5,889 bases of DNA from Planctomycetales bacterium (GTDB lineage: Bacteria; Planctomycetota; Phycisphaerae; SM23-33), in the NCBI GenBank assembly GCA_030631125.1, contig DAOVLS010000163.1, positions 1-5,889 of the forward strand, given 5' to 3'. This document shows positions 1 to 5,889 of this stretch, one piece after another (position 1 is the stretch's first letter; each line of letters opens with the position of its first letter). The notes beneath the pieces are model-generated. The model saw only the letters and a list, made by a program, of their open reading frames with translations. It was not told where the DNA came from and ran no database searches. The position numbers and the translations under genes were made by a program.

Positions 1-1
1 C

Positions 2-1156
2 GAAGCCGAGCAGGTCGTCGGAACCGGGCCCTACATTCTCGCCGAATGGGTCCGCAAGTCGCGGATCGTGATGGAACGGAACCCTGATTTTCGCGATGAT
101 TTCTATCCGACCGAAGGCGATCCCGGCGACAAAGAGGCGGGTCTGCTGGTCGATGCCGGAAAGAAAGTCCCCTTCATCGACGTGCTTCATTATGATTTCG
201 CATCCCAGGGATCGTCAGGGTGGATGTTGTTTCTGACCAAGCAACGGGACGCAACAGGCATCCCGTCGGATGTCTTCGACACCGTCATCAATCCCGACAA
301 GGACCTCGAAAAGAAGTGGCAGAAGAAAAACATCTATTTCAAGAGTTACTGGTCGCCGGCGGTGTACTGGATCGTCTTCAATATGGAAGATGAGGTTGTC
401 GGAGCCAGTAAATCACTCCGCCAGGCGCTATGCCTGTCCTTCGACGTCGAGAGTTACCTTAAGGTCCTTTTCAATAATCGAGGTCGGCGGGCAGTGAATG
501 TCCTACCGAATTCATTCAAGGGATGGAAAGAGGCCGGTCCGGGACCTTACTACAAATTCGACCTCGAACTCGCGAAAAAGAAGATTGCCGAAGCGAAGAA
601 GGAATTGGCTGCCAAAGGTCTGCTGAAAAACGGAAAAATTCCACCATTGACGCTCGACCTGGGCGGAACAGACGGCGAAACGGCGAAACGGGCGGAGTTT
701 TTCCGTCAGCAGTTCGCGAAGATCGGCGTGCGGATGAAAACCAATCTGAACGACTGGCCCAAACTCCAGGAAAAAGTCCATAACAAGCAGTGCCAGATGT
801 ACACTATGGGATGGCACGCCGATTACCCCGATGCCGAAAACTTCCTCCAATTGTACTACTCCCCAAATATCGAAAAGCAGACAAATAACTCCAATTATTC
901 AAACGAAGAATTCGACAAACTTTACGAGAAGGTTCGCGTGATGCCCGACACGCCGGAGCGGACGAGGCTTTATGCGAAGATGGTCAACATAATCAGCGAA
1001 GACTGTCCTGTGATGCTGCTGACCGAGCCGCAAAGTTACGTGCTGATCTATGAATGGATAAAGAACGTCAAACGTCACCCCATCGGTTATGGCTACGCCA
1101 AATACCGTCGGATAGACACAGCCCTGCGTCACAAACTCGGTGGTAAGGAGAAATAA
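2..1156 (+). CDS. Peptide-type ABC transporter solute-binding protein, SBP_bac_5 family (5'-truncated)
   Basis: This is the C-terminal part of a periplasmic or lipid-anchored extracellular binding protein that would deliver substrate to the permease pair encoded next. The frame is open from the left edge, so the real start and any signal peptide lie upstream. 384 residues are visible, out of the roughly 500-600 usual for the family. The visible part begins with VGTGPYILAEW, followed by a MERNPDF stretch, matching the family's GTGPY...W...NP-[FY] region. Later it has GWHADYPDAENF (near visible residues 270-281), then YSNEEFDKLYEKV and a TPERTRLY...ISEDCPVMLL block, which are the family's conserved lobe-II signatures. 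It ends at TAA 1154-1156, and the permease start follows 7 nt later. Family assignment is confident. The ligand is unknown; oligopeptide is the default guess only. Confidence 0.93.
   Translation, partial: EAEQVVGTGPYILAEWVRKSRIVMERNPDFRDDFYPTEGDPGDKEAGLLVDAGKKVPFIDVLHYDFASQGSSGWMLFLTKQRDATGIPSDVFDTVINPDKDLEKKWQKKNIYFKSYWSPAVYWIVFNMEDEVVGASKSLRQALCLSFDVESYLKVLFNNRGRRAVNVLPNSFKGWKEAGPGPYYKFDLELAKKKIAEAKKELAAKGLLKNGKIPPLTLDLGGTDGETAKRAEFFRQQFAKIGVRMKTNLNDWPKLQEKVHNKQCQMYTMGWHADYPDAENFLQLYYSPNIEKQTNNSNYSNEEFDKLYEKVRVMPDTPERTRLYAKMVNIISEDCPVMLLTEPQSYVLIYEWIKNVKRHPIGYGYAKYRRIDTALRHKLGGKEK
1144..1150 (+). promoter_or_regulatory. Shine-Dalgarno site for the OppB-like permease
   Basis: TAAGGAG lies over the last codons of the binding-protein gene, 13 nt before ATG 1164. 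The spacing is long, but this is the only good ribosome-binding sequence here. It lies downstream of the alternative GTG at 1140, which argues for the ATG as the start. Confidence 0.6.
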
Positions 1157-1163
1157 CGGTCTT

Positions 1164-2606
1164 ATGGGTTCCTTTATCATTCGACGACTGGTGCAGGCTG
1201 TTTTCACGATCTTCGGCGTGATGCTGCTGACGTTTGTGCTCTTTCGCCTGATCGCCGGAGATGTATCCGCCCAGTTCGTCAATCCCAAACTCGGTAAGGA
1301 ACAACGCGTCGCATGGCTCAAGAAACGCCACCTCGACCTTCCGATGGTACTGAACTTTCAGCGACACCTCGTAATTACCGACAAGAGCGAAGGTAAGGGA
1401 AAATTCACCGTTCGGGACGCCGAAGGTTCTAAAATTACCACGGCGATGATGCTCGAACAACGGACCGACGAAACTATCGTCTCCCTACCGGTCCAGTGGC
1501 TCAGCGACGAGACGCCCCTTATAGAGTTGACACAGGGCGATCCCTGGGTGGAAAGACCCAAGACTCAAAAAGAGACGCCCACCACCCAACCGACGACCAG
1601 ACCAACCTCCCAACCCACAACCAGACCGGCGTCCCAGCCTGCAACCAGGCCGGCGGAACCAGCAAAACCGATGCTTATCTTCAGCCTCCGTGACGGGTCC
1701 GAACTGACTATCGACCTGTCGCCGTTCGCGGACCAGGCCCCGAAAAAAGGCAAAGCCGCCGGACCCGAAGAAGACGCCACCTGCGGCGACATGATACGCC
1801 TGATTAACGAGCACCCCGACAATCAAGGACGACTTGAAGCAGGTATCTCCGATATCGCCGTCAGGAACATATGGAATTCGCAGTTCTTCTGGCACCTGTC
1901 CGACAGCGTTACCTTTCAGAACCGCAGTTATAAAACAAAGCAACTTTTGCTGGACATTATTAAAAAGCGGGCCAAGTACTCTCTGGCCATCAGTGTCCCC
2001 GCAATGGCGATGGGATGGTTCCTGGCAATGGCTGTTTCTTCGCTTGTGGCGTACTATCGGGGCAGGATGCTCGACAAGATGGGCGTATTTGTCTGCGTGC
2101 TCGGTATGTGCATCCCCTACCTGGTGTATATGATCGCCGGACAGAGGTTGATCTTCGAGATCGCTCCAACCGCCGCATGGGGGCTTCACAATCGGGCGAA
2201 TATCTACATACCGGTCGGGATCGCCGTTATCGCCGGACTCGGCGGGTCGGTGCGTTTTTACAGAACGGTCTTCCTCGACGAGATCGGCAGGGACTACGTC
2301 CGCACAGCCCGCGCCAAGGGCGTTCCGTTGCGGGGGATTCTCTTCCGACACGTGTTGAGGAATTGCATGTTGCCCATTCTGACGTCGTTGGTGTTGAGTA
2401 TCCCGTTCCTGATTATGGGAAGCCTGCTGCTGGAGGAGTTCTTCGGTATCGGCGGCCTGGGAAGCCTGCTGCGTTCCAGCGTCTCCGACAGGGACGTTCC
2501 GATTATATCAGGATTGACGTTCCTGACGGCGGTTATCTACGTCCTTGGACTTTTAATTACAGACGTCCTCTATGCCGTGTTCGATCCGAGGATTCGATTA
2601 AGGTGA
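1164..2606 (+). CDS. oppB: OppB/DppB-type ABC permease with an expanded periplasmic TM1-TM2 loop
   Basis: This inner-membrane permease forms one half of the translocation channel with the OppC-like protein. ATG 1164 is chosen because TAAGGAG precedes it and MGSFIIRRLVQAVFTIFG is the typical N-terminus of the family. An in-frame GTG at 1140 would add 8 residues but lies before the SD. The protein is 480 residues against about 305-340 for relatives. Six hydrophobic segments are visible at roughly 9-32, 272-300, 307-332, 347-365, 401-426 and 450-475. The EAA coupling motif DYVRTARAKGVPLRGILFRH lies at about 377-396, and FDPRIRLR is the expected C-terminus. The excess length lies in the TM1-TM2 loop (about 33-271, usually about 70 residues). 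The normal loop start (LDLPMVLNFQRHL) and end (SQFFWHLSDSV...LLLDIIKKR) are kept, and about 165 residues sit between them, including a T/Q/R/P repeat linker. FLDEIGRDYV and the tail also resemble YejB-type permeases, so opp, dpp or yej naming is uncertain. Confidence 0.92.
   Translation: MGSFIIRRLVQAVFTIFGVMLLTFVLFRLIAGDVSAQFVNPKLGKEQRVAWLKKRHLDLPMVLNFQRHLVITDKSEGKGKFTVRDAEGSKITTAMMLEQRTDETIVSLPVQWLSDETPLIELTQGDPWVERPKTQKETPTTQPTTRPTSQPTTRPASQPATRPAEPAKPMLIFSLRDGSELTIDLSPFADQAPKKGKAAGPEEDATCGDMIRLINEHPDNQGRLEAGISDIAVRNIWNSQFFWHLSDSVTFQNRSYKTKQLLLDIIKKRAKYSLAISVPAMAMGWFLAMAVSSLVAYYRGRMLDKMGVFVCVLGMCIPYLVYMIAGQRLIFEIAPTAAWGLHNRANIYIPVGIAVIAGLGGSVRFYRTVFLDEIGRDYVRTARAKGVPLRGILFRHVLRNCMLPILTSLVLSIPFLIMGSLLLEEFFGIGGLGSLLRSSVSDRDVPIISGLTFLTAVIYVLGLLITDVLYAVFDPRIRLR
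1581..1652 (+). repeat. In-frame 12-bp tandem repeat encoding a T/Q/R/P-rich linker
   Basis: Six 12-bp units inside the OppB-like gene encode TTQP, TTRP, TSQP, TTRP, ASQP and ATRP (protein residues about 140-163). Q and R alternate at the third position, so the higher-order unit is 24 bp and 8 residues. The block lies in the predicted periplasmic loop and should form an extended flexible linker between two small segments. The units differ by point changes, mostly ACC/ACG/ACA/GCG/GCA swaps, so the copies have diverged. Confidence 0.85.
2600..2606 (+). promoter_or_regulatory. Shine-Dalgarno for the OppC-like permease, overlapping the oppB stop
   Basis: AAGGTGA contains the TGA stop of the preceding gene and lies 7 nt before ATG 2614. 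This arrangement favours translational coupling of the two permease subunits. Confidence 0.75.
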
Positions 2607-2613
2607 TTTCTGA

Positions 2614-3552
2614 ATGAGCCGGGTTCAAGCGACAATACAGGCTGTTGAACCGGACCGACGGGTCGGCCGGAGCCTCTGGGCGGATGCCGCCCGGAGGATA
2701 TGGCGCGATAAACCGGCAATGATCTGCCTGACCATTATTATCCTCTACGCCGCCGTGGCTTTGTCCGTCGGCTTCATACTTCCCGATTGGAGCGATAAAA
2801 CCAATTACGACAACATTCACCAGAAGCCATCGTCTGAACACTGGATGGGAACCGACGAGTTCGGACGGGACGTGGTTGAAAAGACTTTTCTCGGCGCGCA
2901 GGTTTCGATGACCGTCGGATTCATGTCGAACATTATCGCCATACCGCTGGGAATGATCCTCGGCGCTATCGCGGGATACTACGGCGGACGAATCGACGAT
3001 TCTATCGTCTGGTTGTTCACGACGTTGGCGGCAATTCCGGGACTTGTCCGCATTATCGCAATCAAATTCGCTTTCCAGGGAATGATCCTGTTCGAGGGTA
3101 CTGCCTTCGAACTGGACTTCGGCGGAATGTCGGGCGTTATCCTGGCGCTGTCGATCACCGGATGGATCGGTACCTGCCGACTGGTTCGGGCGGAAACGAT
3201 GAAACTGAGGGAACTGGACTATGTCCTGGCGGCGAAGGCGTCGGGGCGACGGGGACTTCCAATCCTGTTGCGTCATATCATCCCGAACGTCATGCACCTG
3301 GGGATTATCAATTTCTCGCTCGGTTTCGTCGGAGCAGTAGCCGCTGAAGTAACTCTTACATACCTGGGGCTTGGCGTAACCGGAAGACCCAGTTGGGGAC
3401 AGATGATAAACCAGGCAAATACGGGACTGGTCGTGGGACGATGGTGGCAGATTACCGCCGCCGGTACGGCAATGTTCTTCCTGGTACTCGCGCTGAATAT
3501 CTTCGGTGACCGCCTGCGGGACGCCTTCGACCCGAAATTAAGGACCGCATGA
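2614..3552 (+). CDS. oppC: OppC/DppC-type ABC transporter permease
   Basis: This is the second channel subunit, pairing with the OppB-like protein in the inner membrane. At 312 residues it has the normal family length, so the expansion seen in its partner is not shared. The N-terminus is typical of the family's short cytoplasmic region plus TM1 (WADAARRIWRDKPAMICLTIIILY, residues about 22-45). It is followed by the hallmark HWMGTDEFGRDV (76-87) that opens the permease domain. The EAA coupling motif is LDYVLAAKASGRRGLPILLRH (201-221), followed by EVTLTYLGLGVTGRPSWGQMI (about 245-265) and the FDPKLR C-terminus. Further hydrophobic segments lie at about 98-121, 130-150, 173-190, 226-251 and 278-298. 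ATG 2614 has a good SD at 7 nt spacing. The stop overlaps the next start as ATGA (3549-3552). Confidence 0.95.
   Translation: MSRVQATIQAVEPDRRVGRSLWADAARRIWRDKPAMICLTIIILYAAVALSVGFILPDWSDKTNYDNIHQKPSSEHWMGTDEFGRDVVEKTFLGAQVSMTVGFMSNIIAIPLGMILGAIAGYYGGRIDDSIVWLFTTLAAIPGLVRIIAIKFAFQGMILFEGTAFELDFGGMSGVILALSITGWIGTCRLVRAETMKLRELDYVLAAKASGRRGLPILLRHIIPNVMHLGIINFSLGFVGAVAAEVTLTYLGLGVTGRPSWGQMINQANTGLVVGRWWQITAAGTAMFFLVLALNIFGDRLRDAFDPKLRTA
3540..3544 (+). promoter_or_regulatory. Shine-Dalgarno for the OppD-like ATPase
   Basis: AAGGA lies within the last codons of the OppC-like gene, 4 nt before ATG 3549. The spacing is short. Together with the 4-nt ATGA overlap it suggests termination-reinitiation coupling. 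Confidence 0.55.
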
Positions 3553-4583
3553 GCGAAAACTCAACATTACTGACCGTCCGCAACCTGCGAACGCATTTCT
3601 TCACCGAGGACGGCGTAGTCAAGGCTGTCGATGACGTCTCCTTCGCCATCGGGAAAAAGCAGACCTTCGCACTCGTCGGCGAAAGCGGATGCGGGAAGTC
3701 CGTAACCGCCCTGAGCATAATGCGTCTGGTGCCCCATCCGCCGGGTAAAATCGTCGCCGGACAAATCCTTCTGGAGGGCCGGGCTTTGACGAGCCTGACC
3801 GAGCGCCAGATGCGCGACGTTCGAGGCGGGCGGGTCGCTATGATCTTCCAGGAACCAATGACCTCGCTCAACCCGGTCTTCACCATCGGCAGCCAGATAA
3901 TCGAAGCCATTAATCTCCATCAAAAACTCCCCCGCCGGGAAGCATACGATCTGGCTGTCGAGATGCTCGCGCAGGTCGGAATCCCCGCCCCGGCCCAGCG
4001 ATACAAGGAATATCCGCACCAACTCTCAGGCGGGATGCGCCAGCGGGCGATGATCGCAATGGCGCTGTCATGCGATCCGGAACTGCTGATAGCCGACGAA
4101 CCAACCACCGCGCTGGACGTTACCATCCAGGCGCAGATTCTCGAACTGATGCGCCAGGTCCAGGACGAACGCGGGTTGAGCATCATGCTGATTACGCACG
4201 ACCTGGCCGTTGTGGCTGAAACCGCCGATGTCGTCGGTGTCATGTATGCCTCGAAACTCGCTGAACTGACCGACGTGAACACGCTTTACGACAGGCCGCT
4301 GCATCCGTACACGCAGGGGCTGTTCCGGTCGCTTCCTCGCCTGGGCGAAAAAAAGGAGCGGCTTGAGACGATTCAGGGAAACGTCCCGAACCCCCTGGCG
4401 TTCCCAGCCGGATGTAAATTCCACCCGCGATGCCCCGTCGGATGCAAACTTGACAAATGCCGTAATCAGGAACCTGAACTGCGCGAGGTAACGCCAAAAC
4501 ATTGGGTAGCCTGTTGGGAGTGCCCGGGATACGACCAAGCCGAGGCGACAGACGCAGCCGTGGTCATCGGAGACAAAGAATAA
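3549..4583 (+). CDS. oppD: OppD/DppD-type ABC transporter ATP-binding protein
   Basis: This cytoplasmic ATPase (344 residues, normal length) powers import together with the OppF-like protein. All nucleotide-binding motifs are intact: Walker A GESGCGKS (44-51), Q-loop in [11 protein letters not shown] (Q101), signature LSGGMRQR (159-166), Walker B LLIADEP (179-185) followed by TTALD, and H-loop LITHDLAVV (H217). MYASKLAEL (about 232-240) replaces the usual MYAG-R-VE form. The oligo_HPY C-terminal domain follows, with LHPYTQGL (251-258), [11 protein letters not shown] (286-296) and a cysteine set C289, C295, C304 and C322, plus extra C299 and C325. The spacing matches the domain shown to carry a [4Fe-4S] cluster in Mycobacterium tuberculosis OppD; cluster binding here is inferred. 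LSGGMRQR and gene order support the D subtype. Opp and Dpp cannot be told apart from sequence. Confidence 0.96.
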   Translation: MSENSTLLTVRNLRTHFFTEDGVVKAVDDVSFAIGKKQTFALVGESGCGKSVTALSIMRLVPHPPGKIVAGQILLEGRALTSLTERQMRDVRGGRVAMIFQEPMTSLNPVFTIGSQIIEAINLHQKLPRREAYDLAVEMLAQVGIPAPAQRYKEYPHQLSGGMRQRAMIAMALSCDPELLIADEPTTALDVTIQAQILELMRQVQDERGLSIMLITHDLAVVAETADVVGVMYASKLAELTDVNTLYDRPLHPYTQGLFRSLPRLGEKKERLETIQGNVPNPLAFPAGCKFHPRCPVGCKLDKCRNQEPELREVTPKHWVACWECPGYDQAEATDAAVVIGDKE

Positions 4584-4594
4584 CAGGATTGTCT

Positions 4595-4620
4595 TTGCGA
4601 AGCGGCTTGCCGTTTCGCAA
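4595..4620 (+). other. Intercistronic hairpin between the two ATPase genes
   Basis: TTGCGAAGCGG (4595-4605) pairs with CCGTTTCGCAA (4610-4620) to give an 11-pair stem with one G-U pair, closed by a CTTG tetraloop on a G-C pair, a notably stable loop class. It begins 11 nt after the oppD TAA and ends 5 nt before the TTG candidate start of oppF. No T tract follows, so it is unlikely to be an intrinsic terminator. It may instead stabilise mRNA ends or tune translation of the second ATPase. The role is inferred; only the pairing is seen. Confidence 0.75.
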
Positions 4621-4634
4621 TACGTTTGACGAAT

Positions 4635-5690
4635 ATGTGTCATGATACTGAAAACTCCTTAGTTGTCGTCAGCAACCTGCGGACCTGGTTCCCTGTTCGG
4701 GGCGGATGGTTCAGCCACCGTTACGTCCGGGCTGTCGATGGCGTATCGTTCTCGATCCGTGCCGGTTCGACGCTGGCGCTGGTCGGGGAAAGCGGATCGG
4801 GAAAAACAACCGTCGGGCGAACTATCCTGAAACTCATTCCCGCAACCGGCGGGCAGGTCTCATTCGATGGTAACGATCTTTTTTCGCTTCCGTCATCAGC
4901 AATGAGGCCTTTGCGCAGGCGGATGCAGATAATCTTCCAGGACCCCGTCGGCAGCCTCAACCCGCGAATGACCGTCGGGAACATCGTCGCCGAACCGCTG
5001 AAAGTCCACAGGCTTTACAATACGCGACGGGCACGCCGACAGCGAGTGGCCGAACTGCTCTCACGCGTGGGATTAGCGCCGGTTCACGCGAAGCGCTATC
5101 CGCACGAATTCTCAGGCGGGCAGCGGCAGCGAATCGGTATCGCCCGCGCACTGGCGTCAAGCCCCGACTTCATCGTCTGCGACGAGCCGGTCAGCGCGCT
5201 GGACGTGTCAATCCAGGCACAAATCCTAAACCTCCTCAACGACCTCCAGGACGAGTTCGACCTTACTTATCTGTTCATCGCGCACAACCTGGCGGTGGTG
5301 GAGCATTTCGCCGACGTGGTAGCGGTGATGTACCTCGGCAGGATTGTCGAAGTCGCCAGCCGAGATGATTTGTACGCCCATCCGCAGCATCCTTATACTG
5401 TTTCGCTGTTCTCTGCCGTGCCTCGCCCGGACCCGGACCGCAAAGCCGACCGCATCCGCCTGGAAGGCGAAGTCCCCTCGCCGATCACCCCGCCCACCGG
5501 ATGCCACTTCCATCCGCGTTGCAGCCTGACACGCAAAACCGCCGCAGACGCACCCGCAGAGAAGACCTGCCGGATTACCGTCCAGAATAAACCCGTTGAC
5601 GTTATGCGCGAATGCGTTGAGCAAACCCCTGAACTGCTCCCGACGACTGACAACCCAGGCCACTGCCACGCCTGCCACCTGAAAAGATGA
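4635..5690 (+). CDS. oppF: OppF/DppF-type ABC transporter ATP-binding protein
   Basis: This is the second cytoplasmic ATPase of the importer. The start is uncertain. ATG 4635 gives 351 residues, and TTG 4626 in the same frame gives 354; neither has a clear Shine-Dalgarno, and a hairpin sits just upstream. Numbered from TTG 4626, FPVRGGWFS (22-30) is the typical F-subtype N-terminus. Walker A is GESGSGKT (54-61), the Q-loop is [14 protein letters not shown] (Q105), the signature is FSGGQRQR (162-169), Walker B is FIVCDEP followed by VSALD (to 193), and the H-loop is [11 protein letters not shown] (H220; the usual HDL is HNL). The C-terminal oligo_HPY domain has [10 protein letters not shown] and TGCHFHPRC (C293, C299), then C330 and HCHAC (C347, C350). 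The C299-C330 gap is about 22 residues longer than the matching gap in the OppD partner. It is slightly longer than usual overall, and no gene follows. Confidence 0.94.
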   Translation: MCHDTENSLVVVSNLRTWFPVRGGWFSHRYVRAVDGVSFSIRAGSTLALVGESGSGKTTVGRTILKLIPATGGQVSFDGNDLFSLPSSAMRPLRRRMQIIFQDPVGSLNPRMTVGNIVAEPLKVHRLYNTRRARRQRVAELLSRVGLAPVHAKRYPHEFSGGQRQRIGIARALASSPDFIVCDEPVSALDVSIQAQILNLLNDLQDEFDLTYLFIAHNLAVVEHFADVVAVMYLGRIVEVASRDDLYAHPQHPYTVSLFSAVPRPDPDRKADRIRLEGEVPSPITPPTGCHFHPRCSLTRKTAADAPAEKTCRITVQNKPVDVMRECVEQTPELLPTTDNPGHCHACHLKR

Positions 5691-5723
5691 CCGGGTGACC
5701 GTGTAGGAAAAAAACCACCTCGC

Positions 5724-5753
5724 AAGGGATGCCCCCAGGGGGCGATTGCCCTT
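5724..5753. repeat. GC-rich nested palindrome downstream of the operon
   Basis: GCCCCC-A-GGGGGC (5731-5743) is a near-perfect palindrome enclosed by AAGGG (5724-5728) and CCCTT (5749-5753). An alternative pairing is GGGC-GATT-GCCC (5740-5751). It lies 40 nt after the oppF stop. No T run follows on the + strand, so an intrinsic terminator is not shown. On the minus strand a run of seven T (5708-5714) follows 16 nt after the palindrome, too far for a standard terminator. It may simply be part of an intergenic repeat. Confidence 0.45.
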
Positions 5754-5785
5754 CGACAGACTCAGGGCCGTGAGCGGAGTCGAAC
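5749..5785. repeat. REP-like imperfect palindrome (TTCGAC...GTCGAA)
   Basis: TTCGAC (5752-5757) pairs with GTCGAA (5779-5784). Inside, CTCA (5761-5764) pairs with TGAG (5771-5774) around GGGCCG. The pattern CCCTTCGACA...CTCAGGGC...TGAGCGGAGTCGAA matches a dispersed intergenic repeat recurring in many unrelated bacterial genomes. Its antisense reading produces spurious peptides of the LSLSKG and FDSA...ESVEG kind, and both are readable here on the minus strand. Its function is not established. Confidence 0.65.
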
Positions 5786-5799
5786 GGCGGTTTCGCCGT
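5784..5799. other. Perfect 6-bp hairpin with GTTT loop
   Basis: ACGGCG (5784-5789) pairs with CGCCGT (5794-5799) around GTTT, immediately after the REP-like palindrome. CGTCGG (5797-5802) could alternatively pair with CCGACG (5814-5819), giving mutually exclusive folds. No T tract follows. It may belong to the same intergenic repeat block. Confidence 0.45.
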
Positions 5800-5832
5800 C
5801 GGGGCCGCTCCCACCGACGCGAGGGAAACTTT

Positions 5833-5889
5833 CGGAACCAAAACGGAACGAAGCGGAACGAATGGGAACGAATGGGAACCAATGGGAAC
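5833..5889. repeat. 10-bp tandem repeat array, consensus SGGAACSAAT, open at the right edge
   Basis: Five full units and one partial are visible: CGGAACCAAAA (one base longer), CGGAACGAAG, CGGAACGAAT, GGGAACGAAT, GGGAACCAAT and GGGAAC, the last cut by the window end. The period of 10 is not a multiple of 3 and no gene spans it, so it is not a coding repeat. Units nearest the right edge agree best, suggesting that the array continues or is younger in that direction. Confidence 0.85.

Noticed and set aside
1140..1163. Alternative GTG start adding 8 residues to the OppB-like permease
   Set aside because: It lies upstream of the only good Shine-Dalgarno (1144-1150), and the family N-terminus begins naturally at ATG 1164.
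1485..2351. Long open frame of 288 codons on the minus strand
   Set aside because: It lies wholly inside the OppB-like gene, its translation is low-complexity with no recognisable domain, and the + strand gene is clearly real.
2417..2472. 14-bp exact direct repeat (GGGAAGCCTGCTGC) within the OppB-like gene
   Set aside because: Both copies encode conserved family residues (MGSLLL and LGSLLR), so similarity through protein sequence and codon choice explains them.
4626..4649. TTGACG...TGATACT as an internal promoter before oppF
   Set aside because: The spacing between the hexamer-like boxes is about 11-12 nt, well short of the usual 17, and the boxes lie at or inside the start of the coding region.
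5664..5678. CHACH in the OppF-like C-terminus as a CxxCH heme c site
   Set aside because: The protein is cytoplasmic with no signal peptide, whereas heme c attachment occurs outside the membrane. The cysteines fit the oligo_HPY Cys cluster better.
5687..5698. ATG overlapping the oppF stop as the start of another gene
   Set aside because: The frame ends after three codons (ATG ACC GGG TGA).
5707..5720. A-run after oppF as an intrinsic terminator
   Set aside because: On the + strand it is an A tract rather than a T tract, and no strong stem directly precedes it. On the minus strand the T run is too far from the palindrome for a confident call.
5226..5882. 218-codon open frame on the minus strand, covering the oppF 3' end and the intergenic repeats
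   Set aside because: It is antisense to a confident gene, and its N-terminal part translates the 10-bp array and the REP-like repeat, giving the typical spurious LSLSKG peptide.

Overview
The window holds most of one operon on the + strand for a type I ABC importer of the peptide (Opp/Dpp) family. In order it contains the C-terminal 384 residues of a solute-binding protein (SBP_bac_5 family, cut by the left edge), an OppB/DppB-type permease, an OppC/DppC-type permease, an OppD-type ATPase and an OppF-type ATPase. All five genes read the same way. The junctions are tight: 7 nt between the SBP stop and the first permease start, 7 nt between the permeases, a 4-nt ATGA overlap into the first ATPase, and 42 nt between the two ATPases. 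This is a complete import machine: the SBP captures substrate outside the inner membrane, the permease pair forms the channel, and the ATPase pair drives it from the cytoplasm. The substrate cannot be read from the sequence. Peptides are the default for the family, but sugars, nickel or other ligands occur in it.

The organism is probably a Planctomycetota member, perhaps of the class Phycisphaerae. This is an inference from the moderately high GC content and from the Thr/Gln/Arg/Pro linker (repeating TTRP/TSQP/ATRP tetrapeptides) in the first permease, a style of low-complexity linker I associate with that group. No marker gene is present to confirm it.

The core transporter is ordinary. The most unusual part is the OppB-like permease. 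It is about 480 residues against roughly 305-340 for the family, because the periplasmic loop between TM1 and TM2 is expanded to about 240 residues. The expansion contains two small beta-rich-looking blocks joined by the tandem-repeat linker. A second point of interest is the oppD-oppF junction: the two ATPase genes are in the same frame and separated by a single TAA, with no other stop, no clear Shine-Dalgarno, and a stable hairpin (11 pairs, CTTG tetraloop) in the gap. A third is a roughly 22-residue expansion of the Cys-rich C-terminal domain of the OppF-like ATPase.

The last 199 bases (5691-5889) carry no gene. They hold a GC-rich palindrome, a dispersed-type TTCGAC...GTCGAA imperfect palindrome of the REP-like kind, a perfect 6-bp hairpin, and a 10-bp tandem repeat (consensus SGGAACSAAT) that runs off the right edge. 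No other system was found.
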